64,000 nucleotides of DNA from Topomyia yanbarensis (Eukaryota > Arthropoda > Insecta > Diptera > Culicidae). A program made the translations under genes and the position numbers. Shown one piece after another: positions 51,346 through 62,724 of this stretch; position 1 is the first letter of the stretch, and each line of letters begins with the position of its first letter. Under the pieces are notes generated by a model. It was not told the origin of the DNA. It saw nothing but the letters and a program-made list of their open reading frames with translations, and searched no databases. The stretch spans positions 96,680,401 through 96,744,400 of the forward strand of contig NC_080670.1 of the NCBI RefSeq assembly GCF_030247195.1, in the 5' to 3' direction.

Positions 51346-52285
51346 AAGTAGAAATAAAGTCGTTCTACACTCGTTCACAAGAAACTTCTTCGAATGCTGA
51401 ATATCTATTATAATACATTGAAACCCCGATTTTATCAGCCAAATATGAACATATGTTTGATGGGCTCTAGCAGACGAACAAGACTGAATTCGAGTAAATC
51501 CTTTCTTGTGCATGTTTTCCTTATCATGAAGATGGAAATATGCAAAAATAAAAAGTTCATCATAATCAGAAATAGTTATCAGACTACATCAAGGGACGGG
51601 AAGAATATTTTAACAGCTTCAGTTCAGAAGAAAAAAATTGCCCGATTTAGTCAATGTCCCCATTTTGTCAGCCTAAGATACACCATGAGATTGATAAAAA
51701 TGGGTCTTTATTGTATGTATTATTCGCCGTGTTTCACATTAACAGGTACATTCCATTTTTGGGGATTTTTTATTGCATCGAACTACAACAATTTTTAGGT
51801 AGCTTTCAAGGGGTTATTTTATAGATTTCTTCCAAAATTTGGCGAACTTATTCCAATTCGTATACCAATTAATTGGTATACTTAAGGGTTTATATGTTGC
51901 AGATAGAGAAAATACTGAAATTTTCAGCTTTTTTCCTATACAATATTACGAAAGCTTATTAAACAATTCTTTTTAAAAAGTTTGTGAAAATTATAAACTA
52001 TTTGAAATTCTTTAATAGTTTAATTTTTTATTTAACCGCGATTTTTTAATAAATAGTGACTTCACAACGTAGTCTATTTTTCATGGCTTGCGGTGAGCAT
52101 GATCTCTCGAATTGCTGAACTGAAAATTATGGAATAGAAATTAATTTTTAGTATTCTTTACAGATTTAACTCGCCGCGCAGATAGCTCGGAATTAGACCC
52201 GCTGGTGCCCTAAGACGATTTCGCTAGATTTTCAATAGTGCATTAACGCAAGTGACGGAAGGTTATCGAAAAGATTCGTGAAAAT
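51346..52285. other. AT-rich spacer, no gene seen
   Basis: The longest frame (134 codons at 51394) has AT-driven composition and no motif. No repeats were matched. Confidence 0.45.
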
Positions 52286-52296
52286 GAAAATTCCAG

Positions 52297-52474
52297 GGAG
52301 TGGGCGTAGCGTATTGGTAAATCGATTGCCTTGTACGCAGCGCACCTGGGTTCGAGTCCCGACCCCGCACATAGGGTTAGAAATTTTTCCTAAGAGATTT
52401 TTCTAACCCGAAGAGGCGAATGACCTTAAGGTTAAAACCTCTATAATTGAAATAAAAAAAAATTAAAAAAAAAA
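52297..52474 (+). mobile_element. Feilai-type tRNA-derived SINE
   Basis: The 5' part has pol III promoter boxes: box A TGGGCGTAGCGTATTGG (52301-52317) and box B GGTTCGAGTCC (52349-52359). A tRNA-unrelated body follows (AGGGTTAGAAATTTTTCC, GAAGAGGCGAATGACC) with an A-rich tail. GAAAATTCCAG at 52286-52296 and 52475-52485 is a perfect 11-bp target duplication. The tRNA-like region cannot fold as a complete tRNA and runs into the body, so it is a SINE, not a tRNA gene. The body matches the mosquito Feilai family as I remember it. Confidence 0.88.
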
Positions 52475-53403
52475 GAAAATTCCAGTAATGATGATGATTT
52501 TTCCAAACGGTTCGTTTTCGAGAGGTTTTTATTTGTTCTTTGGTATTAGGATTAGCGAAAATAATTCAAATCAAGGATACTACTGGGAAGTCACCTTTAG
52601 AAAAAGTCGATGTCGAAGTAAAATTTGGAACTATGCACGCATGCACTTCAGAGATAGCGTGATATCGGGAGCTGCGATTTCATTTCAACGCTTTTTTGTG
52701 AAAAGGGCGATACTTACAAATGTAAACATAAGGCTTTTTTTTCATATATGCGAAAGAGGGCTTTGAAACGCAACAAATTAACCTAAAAATTTTGATTCTA
52801 CGATATTGCTTTCTTAAACTACAGCAAAAAATACAACAAGCGAAACTGTATTTTAGTTTGTTTATTTAAAGTGTCGCCCTCCACGCTCCATGCAAACAAT
52901 CAGTGCGATACTTTTTTGCTAGCAGTTTAGAGGCGAAACTGTTTTTTTTGTATTTTTTAGGATTATCAAGCTGATACCAGCTGTAAACAGTAACAATGAA
53001 CGCTATTGAAAAAACACGGACGAAATCGGTGGTGTAAAACGGTAGTTATTGTAAAAAACGTAAGGGCGATACTTCAATGCTGATAGGTGGGAAAGAATTC
53101 ATTCGTTATCGAGCACTCAGTCGAGATAGAAGTCTTTTGTCATCGGTCCGTACACTCTATAGCGACAAATAGTGTTAATCCGCGTTCAAGGTTATTTGCA
53201 CACTCTACGCCTAGTTGAGGTTTCAGTATTTTTTCCCTTCTTTTGTGTTTCTGTTTCTGTACCGTTAGCCGGTCAGTGAAGTGAAGCAGTGTTCTTCTAG
53301 TAAGCCGTCTGGATACCGTTACCTACACAAGCTAAGTATTAGTTTTCGTTTCCCCTTCTTGGTTGTCTTAATAACGTGCACTGGGCAATAGGCCTGTGCA
53401 AAA

Positions 53404-54725
53404 ATGACTTCCCCTGACGGCGGTTCGTCTCAAGGTGAGATGGACGTCGAAACAAAATCGGCTCCCCGGCTCAAAATGTATCCGAGCTCGGCCACCGGGC
53501 CATTTGTGATCTTCTTTCGGACCAAAGAAAAAAAGTGTTTGAATCTGTTGCAGATTTCTCGCGTTCTGACAGACCGGTATTCGGCCGTGACAGAAATATC
53601 GAAAATTCGCCCTGATAAGCTTCGGGTGGTTGTTAACAGTTCAACTCAGGCAAATGATATTGCTGGCTACGAGCCCTTTACGAGGGAGTACAGGGTGTAT
53701 ATTTCAGCTAGCAGGGTTGAAGTCAGTGGGGTCGTTTCCGATTCGAGTCTGAATTGCGAGGACCTGCTAAAATATGGGACTGGCTGTTTCAAAGACCCCA
53801 TGCTTAAGCCAGTGAAGATACTGGAATGCAAACGTTTGCATTCAGCATCAGTCGCAGCTGACGGGAAGAAAACATACGTCAACTCAGACTCTTATCGGGT
53901 GACCTTCGCCGGCTCTGCCCTGCCTAATTACCTCCTCTTTGACAAGGTTCGTCTACCTGTTCGCCTCTTTGTGCCGCGGGTCATGAACTGTACTAATTGC
54001 AAACAATTGGGACACACAGCCTCCCATTGTAGCAATAAAGCCCGCTGTGGGAAATGCGGTGGGAATCATGCGGATGATTCCTGTGGTAGAGATGCCGAAA
54101 AGTGTCTCTACTGTGGGGGAAACCCACATGATCTCCCTTCATGTCCCGCGTACAAACAGCGCGAGGAAAATCTTAAGCGTTCCCTTCAGGGACGCTCTAA
54201 GCGATCTTTTGCAGAAATGCTTAAGATAGCTACGCCACCTGTCTCTACGAACATCTTTACCAGCTTGTCTACTGACGAAGGCGACTGTGATGAACCCCAG
54301 GAGGGAACATCTTCTGCTGTGCCTAGAAGTAGTAGAAAAGGAAGAACATTTCCTCTTCCAAGCTTCGTCGTAAAGGCCAGAAGGTGTCTCTTCATGGTCC
54401 CCCAAAAATGACTACTCAAGGAAGTACTGTTGTAAAACCGAAGCAATTCGCTCCCGGTCTCAGTAACCTGAGCTCAGAAAAGGAGTTCCCAGCACTTCCA
54501 GGAACATCAAAAACCCCAAGTGTTCCCATATCTCAGCCAGAGAAAGAAAACAGTGCTGGCTTAATAAATTTCTCTGACATTGTGGACCGTATTCTTACAG
54601 CGTTGAACATTTCTGACCCCCTTAAAAGTATCTTGATAAGCTTTCTCCCCGCAGTAAAAACATTCTTGATGCAGTTCACTGCGAAATGGCCTCTCCTTTC
54701 AGCGATTGTATCCTTCGATGGCTAA
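53404..54725 (+). pseudogene. E7 ORF1: CCHC gag-like protein with a 1-nt frameshift
   Basis: ATG 53404 (MTSPDGGSSQ) opens a frame with an N-terminal nucleic-acid-binding-like region and three knuckles: CTNCKQLGHTASHC, CGKCGGNHADDSC and CLYCGGNPHDLPSC. Near 54337 (AGAAAAGGAAGA) the frame should shift: the zero frame runs to a stop at 54411 with an unrelated tail, whereas the other frame continues as VSLHGPPKMTTQG, EKEFPALPGTSK and LSAIVSFDG to TAA 54723-54725. That ending overlaps the ORF2 ATG as ATGGCTAA. The same shift is present in E8. It could be a mutation inherited by both copies or, less likely, a programmed shift at the A-run. Confidence 0.8.
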
Positions 54726-57700
54726 TTCATCGAACGAGGTCAAGGATTTAATCACTGTTCTACAGTGGAATTGCAGAAGCATTATCCCGAAAATCGATTC
54801 GTTTAAAATCTTACTAAATAATTTGAAATGCGATGCATTTGCCCTATGCGAGACATGGCTCACTTCAGAAATAACCCTACACTTCCACGATTTTAATATT
54901 ATTCGCTTGGATCGAGAAGACTCTTACGGAGGAGTACTTTTGGGGATCAAAAAGTGCTATTCTTTCAATCGGATCGACCTCCCCTCGACACCAGGCATTG
55001 AAATTGTCGCTTGCCAAACCAGAATTAAAGGCAAAGACCTTTGCATTGCTTCCACCTATATCCCCCCTAGAGCCTCAGTTAGCCACCGACGGCTTTGCGA
55101 TATAGCGGAACTCCTCCCCGCACCGAGGCTAGTTTTAGGTGACTTGAACTCCCACGGCACGGCATGGGGTTGCCTTCATGACGATAATCGATCTACCCTA
55201 CTCCATGAGCTTTGCGACAACTTCAATATGACCATTTTGAATACGGGTGAAATGACACGGATTCCTGCCCCACCAGCGCGTCCGAGCGCCTTAGACCTGT
55301 CCCTCTGCTCGACATCGCTGCGGTTAGATTGCATGTGGAAGGTAGTCTCTGATCCCCACGGCAGCGACCATCTGCCAATCGTAATTAATATTGCTAACGG
55401 TTCAGGGCCACCAAATACAATCAATGTTTCGTATGACCTCACACAAAATATTGATTGGAAGAGCTACGCGTCCGCGATATCCGAAAAAGTAGAATCGACA
55501 CAAGAGCTTCCTTCGGAGGAAGAGTACGGGTTCCTGGCTGGCTTGATTCTCGATACCGCGATTCAAGCTCAGACTAAACGCGTACCAGACGCGAATTCAC
55601 GCGGGCGTCCTCCCAATCCATGGTGGGACAAAGAGTGCTCAGACGTGTACGCGGAGAAGGCCGCTGCGTATAAGACCTTCCGGGACGACGGGCTGCCAGC
55701 TAGCTACCGACAGTACGCGATGGAGGAAACGCGCATGAAGAGTTTGATAAAAGCCAAAAAACGTAGCTACTGGCGCCGGTTCGTCGACGGACTAACGAGA
55801 GAAACATCGATGAGCACTCTTTGGAGTACGGCCCGGCGCTTACGAAACCGAAACAGTACCAATGAGAGCGTGGAATATTCAAACCGTTGGATATTCGATT
55901 TTGCCAAGAAGGTTTGTCCGGATTCCGCCCCGGCACAGAAGATCTACCGCGCCGCGTCCCCTCACAATAACGCGAACGAAACACCGTTTTCGATGGTGGA
56001 ATTCTCACTTGCTCTCTTATCATGTAACAATAAAGCCCCAGGGCCAGACAGAATCAAATTTAACTTGTTAAAGAATCTGCCAGACTCTGCCAAGAGACGC
56101 TTGTTGAATTTATTTAATAAGTTTCTTGAGGGTAATATTGTCCCTCATGACTGGAGGCAAGTGAAGGTCATCGCCATTCAAAAACCAAGAAAACCAGCCT
56201 CCGACCACAACTCGTATCGACCGATTGCAATGCTGTCCTGTATCCGAAAGTTGTTCGAGAAAATGATCTTGTTTCGCCTCGATAATTGGGTTGAAGCAAA
56301 TGGCTTACTGTCAGATACACAATTTGGTTTCCGCAAAGGCAAAGGGACGAACGATTGTCTTGCGTTGCTCTCAACAGAAATTCAAATGGCTTATGCTAGC
56401 AAAGAGCAGATGGCATCAGTTTTCCTAGATATAAAGGGGGCTTTTGATTCAGTTTCTATCAAAATTATTTCTGACAAGCTGCACCAGCATGGTCTATCAC
56501 CGACTCTAAACAACTTTTTGCTAAACTTGCTGTCTGAAAAACATATGCATTTTTCGCATGGTGATTTATCGACATCACGAATTAGCTACATGGGTCTTCC
56601 CCAGGGCTCATGTCTAAGCCCCCTACTCTATAACTTTTACGTGAATGACATTGACGAATGTCTTGTCAATTCCTGCACGCTAAGGCAGCTTGCAGATGAC
56701 GGTGTGGTCTCTATTACAGGTCCCAAAGCCGTCGATCTGCAAGGACCATTGCAAGATACCTTGGACAAATTGTCTGCTTGGGCCCTCCAGCTAGGTATCG
56801 AGTTCTCCACGGAGAAAACTGAGCTAGTCGTATTTTCAAGGAAGCGTGAACTATTGCTCAGGTTTCAACTTTCAAATATCTCGGGGTCTGGTTCGACTCT
56901 AAAGGAACCTGGGGATGTCACATTAGGTATCTGAAACAGAAGTGCCCGCAAAGGATCAACTTTCTCCGTACAATAACCGGAACATGGTGGGGTGCCCACC
57001 CAGGAGACCTGATCAGGCTGTACCAAACAACAATATTATCGGTGATGGAGTACGGGAGTTTCTGTTTCCGCTCCGCTGCGAACATAAATATAAAATATAA
57101 AACACAATAGTTCTTAAATAGGAAATAAAACCAAGTCTGGAAATATTCACTGTTGATTTTCTTTGAATTGTGTCACTGCTAGTATCGCCCTTTTCAAGAA
57201 AAAGCGTTGATTTCTTAGTTCTCAGTCGCGTTGGTAATTTGAGTAAAGTATAAACTTCAAATCGATTAAAAAAAATCGTTTTTTTTGGCTCAGTACAATA
57301 TATAACCCCTTTAGGAAAATTCAGTTTTCCCACCACAATTTAGATATTTTATTAACAGAGCATTAGCAATAATTCGTTGGTATGTCTATTTTATGGGCCA
57401 TTTTTTCGCTTTCCCATTGATTTTGTTTGAGATTTCTAGCACTGATGTTGTCCTATGCTGATTTGAGCGATTCTCTGAGTCCTGCCACTATCCCATGTAG
57501 TATGTGTTATCAAAAACATCGCGAAGCATCAAGTTCTAAATGTTCTCAAACGATATAATATCCGAAGAGAGTGATAAGAGTTATAAGAAATGTCTCATCA
57601 CACTGTTAGGTGGACTAAAAGCGTTTTTTATTACAAATTCAGAATATTTCATGCGAAATTCAGACAAATAGTACGTAGTCAAGGAACTGAATAAGTCCGA

Positions 57701-58117
57701 GGAAATGCTTTTACATGCCATTTTCAACCATTCTGGTTGTAGCAAACCGTTCCACAGTGGCGGATTTCCCTAAAAACCTGGCCAAATGTCGAAAATGGCT
57801 TTGATTGACCTGCAAAGGTGCATACCACGGTTTTTTGAGGCGCAGATTACGATTTTAACGTTAGATTTTCAAAATTCAAAATGGCGGATATAAAATGGCC
57901 AACAAATATAAGGAAAATCTCACGAATGAAGATTTAATGGCTCCAGTGTATGCCAATAACATTTATAATGTATCGAATTTTAAATAGTGTGTAGTTAAAT
58001 GATAGAATTTGTTGATTTGCACGCATGTTTGGATATCTAGATAATGTAGCTATTATGAGAATTGATGCCATTAGTCATTTCAAACTATGTATTTTGAAAA
58101 ATTATGCAACATAGTTA
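53552..58117 (+). repeat. Tandem duplication, unit 1 (~4.57 kb)
   Basis: Unit 1 runs from AGATTTCTCGCG in E7 ORF1 to ATGCAACATAGTTA in the flank. Unit 2 is 58125-62724. A 7-nt filler ACAACAT (58118-58124) joins them. I counted roughly 20 substitutions and one 34-nt indel, about 99.5% identity. Both units contain LINE and non-LINE flank, so this is segmental duplication, not two insertions. Confidence 0.95.
54718..56934 (+). pseudogene. E7 ORF2: endonuclease-reverse transcriptase, 34-nt deletion and 3' truncation
   Basis: ATG 54718 (MANSSNEVKDLITVLQWNC) is preferred to upstream non-ATG codons because it overlaps the ORF1 stop. The endonuclease shows CETWLTSE, GDLNSHGTAWG and SDHLPIV. The reverse transcriptase has KAPGPDRIKF, YRPIAMLSCIRKLFEK, QFGFRKGKGT, LDIKGAFDSV, GLPQGSCLSP and LADDG at the catalytic site. 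Relative to E8, 34 nt are missing after AAGCGTGAA (near 56850), with AAC microhomology at the break, so the last ~28 codons are out of frame. Beyond that the element is cut at 57079. The thumb end and any RNase H domain are lost. Confidence 0.9.
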
Positions 58118-58124
58118 ACAACAT
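57081..58124. other. Flank of E7 within the duplicated unit, no gene seen
   Basis: This is AT-rich, non-coding DNA. The small minus-strand frame at 57013-57336 is a shadow of ORF2 plus flank. It is repeated at 61688-62724. Confidence 0.6.
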
Positions 58125-61100
58125 AGATTTCTCGCGTTCTGACAGACCGGTATTCGGCCGTGACAGAAATATCGAAAATTCGCCCTGATAAGCTTCGGGT
58201 GGTTGTTAACAGTTCAACTCAGGCAAATGATATTGCTGGCTACGAGCCCTTTACGAGGGAGTACAGGGTGTATATTTCAGCTAGCAGGGTTGAAGTCAGT
58301 GGGGTCGTTTCCGATTCGAGTCTGAATTGCGAGGACCTGCTAAAATATGGGACTGGCTGTTTCAAAGACCCCATGCTTAAGCCAGTGAAGATACTGGAAT
58401 GCAAACGTTTGCATTCAGCATCAGTCGCAGCTGACGGGAAGAAAACATACGTCAACTCAGACTCTTATCGGGTGACCTTCGCCGGCTCTGCCCTGCCTAA
58501 TTACCTCCTCTTTGACAAGGTTCGTCTACCTGTTCGCCTCTTTGTGCCGCGGGTCATGAACTGTACTAATTGCAAACAATTGGGACACACAGCCTCCCAT
58601 TGTAGCAATAAAGCCCGCTGTGGGAAATGCGGTGGGAATCATGCGGATGATTCCTGTGGTAGAGATGCCGAAAAGTGTCTCTACTGTGGGGGAAACCCAC
58701 ATGATCTCCCTTCATGTCCCGCGTACAAACAGCGCGAGGAAAATCTTAAGCGTTCCCTTCAGGGACGCTCTAAGCGATCTTTTGCAGAAATGCTTAAGAT
58801 AGCTACGCCACCTGTCTCTACGAACATCTTTACCAGCTTGTCTACTGACGAAGGCGACTGTGATGAACCCCAGGAGGGAACATCTTCTGCTGTGCCTAGA
58901 AGTAGTAGAAAAGGAAGAACATTTCCTCTTCCAAGCTTCGTCGTAAAGGCCAGAAGGTGTCTCTTCATGGTCCCCCAAAAATGACTACTCAAGGAAGTAC
59001 TGTTGTAAAACCGAAGCAATTCGCTCCTGGTCTCAGTAACCTGAGCTCAGAAAAGGAGTTCCCAGCACTTCCAGGAACATCAAAAACCCCAAGTGTTCCC
59101 ATATCTCAGCCAGAGAAAGAAAACAGTGCTGGCTTAATAAATTTCTCTGACATTGTGGACCGTATTCTTACAGCGTTGAACATTTCTGACCCCCTTAAAA
59201 GTATCTTGATAAGCTTTCTCCCCGCAGTAAAAACATTCTTGATGCAGTTCACTGCGAAATGGCCTCTCCTTTCAGCGATTGTATCCTTCGATGGCTAATT
59301 CATCGAACGAGGTCAAGGATTTAATCACTGTTCTACAGTGGAATTGCAGAAGCATTATCCCGAAAATCGATTCGTTTAAAATCTTACTAAATAATTTGAA
59401 ATGCGATGCATTTGCCCTATGCGAGACATGGCTCACTTCAGAAATAACCCTACACTTCCACGATTTTAATATTATTCGCTTGGATCGAGAAGACTCTTAC
59501 GGAGGAGTACTTTTGGGGATCAAAAAGTGCTATTCTTTCAATCGGATCGACCTCCCCTCGACACCAGGCATTGAAATTGTCGCTTGCCAAACCAGAATTA
59601 AAGGCAAAGACCTTTGCATTGCTTCCACCTATATCCCCCCTAGAGCCTCAGTTAGCCACCGACGGCTTTGCGATATAGCGGAACTCCTCCCCGCACCGAG
59701 GCTAGTTTTAGGTGACTTGAACTCCCACGGCACGGCATGGGGTTGCCTTCATGACGATAATCGATCTACCCTACTCCATGAGCTTTGCGACAACTTCAAT
59801 ATGACCATTTTGAATACGGGTGAAATGACACGGATTCCTGCCCCTCCAGCGCGTCCGAGCGCCTTAGACCTGTCCCTCTGCTCGACATCGCTGCGGTTAG
59901 GTTGCATGTGGAAGGTAGTCTCTGATCCCCACGGCAGCGACCATCTGCCAATCGTAATTAATATTGCTAACAGTTCAGGGCCACCAAATACAATCAATGT
60001 TTCGTATGACCTCACACGAAATATTGATTGGAAGAGCTACGCGTCCGCGATATCCGAAAAAGTAGAATCGACACAAGAGCTTCCTTCGGAGGAAGAGTAC
60101 GGGTTCCTGGCTGGCTTGATTCTCGATACCGCGATTCAAGCTCAGACTAAACGCGTACCAGACGCGAATTCACGCGGGCGTCCTCCCAATCCATGGTGGG
60201 ACAAAGAGTGCTCAGACGTGTACGCGGAGAAGGCCGCTGCGTATAAGACCTTCCGGGACGACGGGCTGCCAGCTAGCTACCGACAGTACGCGATGGAGGA
60301 AACGCGCATGAAGAGTTTGATAAAAGCCAAAAAACGTAGCTACTGGCGCCGGTTCGTCGACGGACTAACGAGAGAAACATCGATGAGCACTCTTTGGAGT
60401 ACGGCCCGGCGCTTACGAAACCGAAACAGTACCAATGAGAGCGTGGAATATTCAAACCGTTGGATATTCGATTTTGCCAAGAAGGTTTGTCCGGATTCCG
60501 CCCCGGCACAGAAGATCTACCGCGCCGCGTCCCCTCACAATAACGCGAACGAAACACCGTTTTCGATGGTGGAGTTCTCACTTGCTCTCTTCTCATGTAA
60601 CAATAAAGCCCCAGGGCCAGACAGAATCAAATTTAACTTGTTAAAGAATCTGCCAGACTCTGCCAAGAGACGCTTGTTGAATTTATTTAATAAGTTTCTT
60701 GAGGGTAATATTGTCCCTCATGACTGGAGGCAAGTGAAGGTCATCGCCATTCAAAAACCAAGAAAACCAGCCTCCGACCACAACTCGTATCGACCGATTG
60801 CAATGCTGTCCTGTATCCGAAAGTTGTTCGAGAAAATGATCTTGTTTCGCCTCGATAATTGGGTTGAAGCAAATGGCTTACTGTCAGATACACAATTTGG
60901 TTTCCGCAAAGGCAAAGGGACGAACGATTGTCTTGCGTTGCTCTCAACAGAAATTCAAATGGCTTATGCTAGCAAAGAGCAGATGGCATCAGTTTTCCTA
61001 GATATAAAGGGGGCTTTTGATTCAGTTTCTATCAAAATTCTTTCTGACAAGCTTCACCATCTTGGTCTATCACCGACTCTAAACAACTTTTTGCTAAACT

Positions 61101-61687
61101 TGCTGTCTGAAAAACATATGCATTTTTCGCATGGTGATTTATCGACATCACGAATTAGCTACATGGGTCTTCCCCAGGGCTCATGTCTAAGCCCCCTACT
61201 CTATAACTTTTACGTGAATGACATTGACGAATGTCTTGTCAATTCCTGCACGCTAAGGCAGCTTGCAGATGACGGTGTGGTCTCTATTACAGGTCCCAAA
61301 GCCGTCGATCTGCAAGGACCATTGCAAGATACCTTGGACAAATTGTCTGCTTGGGCCCTCCAGCTAGGTATCGAGTTCTCCACGGAGAAAACTGAGCTAG
61401 TCGTATTTTCAAGGAAGCGTGAACCAGCGCAACTACAGCTTCAATTAATGGGTCAAACTATTGCTCAGGTTTCAACTTTCAAATATCTCGGGGTCTTGTT
61501 CGACTCTAAAGGAACCTGGGGATGTCACATTAGGTATCTGAAACAGAAGTGCCAGCAAAGGATCAACTTTCTCCGTACAATAACCGGAACATGGTGGGGT
61601 GCCCACCCAGGAGACCTGATCAGGCTGTACCAAACAACAATATTGTCGGTGATGGAGTACGGGAGTTTCTGTTTCCGCTCCGCTGCG
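58125..61687 (+). mobile_element. E8: duplicated copy of E7, lacking its 5' end
   Basis: E8 exists because of the tandem duplication; its 5' boundary at 58125 is the duplication breakpoint inside ORF1, not a retrotransposition end. It has lost the 5' UTR promoter region but keeps the ORF2 segment deleted from E7. The 3' truncation is the same. Confidence 0.9.
58160..59298 (+). pseudogene. E8 ORF1: 5'-truncated and frameshifted CCHC protein
   Basis: The family start codon is missing. The sequence from RVLTDRYSAVTEISKIRPDK onward equals E7, including the three CCHC knuckles and the same frameshift near 58910. The first frame ends at 58984 and the second, ending IVSFDG, stops at TAA 59296-59298 overlapping the ORF2 ATG at 59291. 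It cannot produce a normal ORF1 protein. Confidence 0.85.
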
Positions 61688-61717
61688 AACATAAATATAA
61701 AATATAAAACACAATAG
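59291..61717 (+). CDS. E8 ORF2: endonuclease-reverse transcriptase, open but 3'-truncated
   Basis: ATG 59291 (MANSSNEVK) opens 808 codons. Endonuclease (GDLNSHGTAWG, SDHLPIV) and reverse transcriptase motifs (KAPGPDRIKF, LDIKGAFDSV, GLPQGSCLSP, LADDG) are complete, and the thumb continues through VSTFKYLGVLFDSKG to MEYGSFCFRSAAN. The last nine codons (INIKYKTQ) come from flanking DNA. Normal family members continue for several hundred codons. Differences from E7 are mostly amino-acid changing (for example Asp/Gly in LDCMWK, Asn/Ser, Gln/Arg, Gln/His), which suggests no selection. The fragment might be stable but could not be a complete element protein. Confidence 0.85.
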   Translation: MANSSNEVKDLITVLQWNCRSIIPKIDSFKILLNNLKCDAFALCETWLTSEITLHFHDFNIIRLDREDSYGGVLLGIKKCYSFNRIDLPSTPGIEIVACQTRIKGKDLCIASTYIPPRASVSHRRLCDIAELLPAPRLVLGDLNSHGTAWGCLHDDNRSTLLHELCDNFNMTILNTGEMTRIPAPPARPSALDLSLCSTSLRLGCMWKVVSDPHGSDHLPIVINIANSSGPPNTINVSYDLTRNIDWKSYASAISEKVESTQELPSEEEYGFLAGLILDTAIQAQTKRVPDANSRGRPPNPWWDKECSDVYAEKAAAYKTFRDDGLPASYRQYAMEETRMKSLIKAKKRSYWRRFVDGLTRETSMSTLWSTARRLRNRNSTNESVEYSNRWIFDFAKKVCPDSAPAQKIYRAASPHNNANETPFSMVEFSLALFSCNNKAPGPDRIKFNLLKNLPDSAKRRLLNLFNKFLEGNIVPHDWRQVKVIAIQKPRKPASDHNSYRPIAMLSCIRKLFEKMILFRLDNWVEANGLLSDTQFGFRKGKGTNDCLALLSTEIQMAYASKEQMASVFLDIKGAFDSVSIKILSDKLHHLGLSPTLNNFLLNLLSEKHMHFSHGDLSTSRISYMGLPQGSCLSPLLYNFYVNDIDECLVNSCTLRQLADDGVVSITGPKAVDLQGPLQDTLDKLSAWALQLGIEFSTEKTELVVFSRKREPAQLQLQLMGQTIAQVSTFKYLGVLFDSKGTWGCHIRYLKQKCQQRINFLRTITGTWWGAHPGDLIRLYQTTILSVMEYGSFCFRSAANINIKYKTQ

Positions 61718-62724
61718 TTCTTAAATAGGAAATAAAACCAAGTCTGGAAATATTCACTGTTGATTTTCTTTGAATTGTGTCACTGCTAGTATCGCCCTTT
61801 TCAAGAAAAAGCGTTGATTTCTTAGTTCTCAGTCGCGTTGGTAATTTGAGTAAAGTATAAACTTCAAATCGATTAAAAAAAATCGTTTTTTTTGGCTCAG
61901 TACAATATATAACCCCTTTAGGAAAATTCAGTTTTCCCACCACAATTTAGATATTTTATTAACAGAGCATTAGCAATAATTCGTTGGTATGTCTATTTTA
62001 TGGGCCATTTTTTCGCTTTCCCATTGATTTGGTTTGAGATTTCTAGCACTGATGTTGTCCTATGCTGATTTGAGCGATTCTCTGAGTCCTGCCACTATCC
62101 CATGTAGTATGTGTTATCAAAAACATCGCGAAGCATCAAGTTCTAAATGTTCTCGAACGATATAATATCCGAAGAGAGTGATAAGAGTTATAAGAAATGT
62201 CTCATCACACTGTTAGGTGGACTAAAAGCGTTTTTTATTACAAATTCAGAATATTTCATGCGAAATTCAGACAAATAGTACGTAGTCAAGGAACTGAATA
62301 AGTCCGAGGAAATGCTTTTACATGCCATTTTCAACCATTCTGGTTGTAGCAAACCGTTCCACAGTGGCGGATTTCCCTAAAAACCTGGCCAAATGTCGAA
62401 AATGGCTTTGATTGACCTGCAAAGGTGCATACCACGGTTTTTTGAGGCGCAGATTACGATTTTAACGTCAGATTTTCAAAATTCAAAATGGCGGATACAA
62501 AATGGCCAACAAATATAAGGAAAATCTCACGAATGAAGATTTAATGGCTCCAGTGTATGCCAATAACATTTATAATGTATCGAATTTTAAATAGTGTGTA
62601 GTTAAATGATAGAATTTGTTGATTTGCACGCATGTTTGGATATCTAGATAATGTAGCTATTATGAGAATTGATGCCATTAGTCATTTCAAACTATGTATT
62701 TTGAAAAATTATGCAACATAGTTA

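Larger units (their letters stand above)
53100..57080 (+). mobile_element. E7: I/Loner-like LINE, 3'-truncated
   Basis: The element has a ~300-bp 5' UTR beginning near TCATTCGTTATCGAGCACT, an ORF1 with CCHC knuckles and an ORF2 with endonuclease and reverse transcriptase. Homology to a LINE ORF2 ends abruptly near GCGAACAT (57079), where a SAAN-containing segment would normally continue, and is followed by unrelated AT-rich DNA. There is no poly-A and no target duplication. From 53552 onward it is repeated as E8. The clade (I/Loner rather than Jockey) is a judgement from motif style and is not certain. Confidence 0.8.
58125..62724 (+). repeat. Tandem duplication, unit 2 (~4.6 kb), carrying E8
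   Basis: Unit 2 is collinear with 53552-58117, offset by 4573 before and 4607 after the 34-nt indel. It lacks the E7 5' UTR and the first ~50 codons of ORF1. Homology ends at GTTA (62724). Confidence 0.95.

Noticed and set aside
52297..52370. A tRNA gene, because box A and box B are clear
   Set aside because: The sequence cannot complete a cloverleaf, continues into a SINE body with an A-rich tail, and has an 11-bp target duplication.
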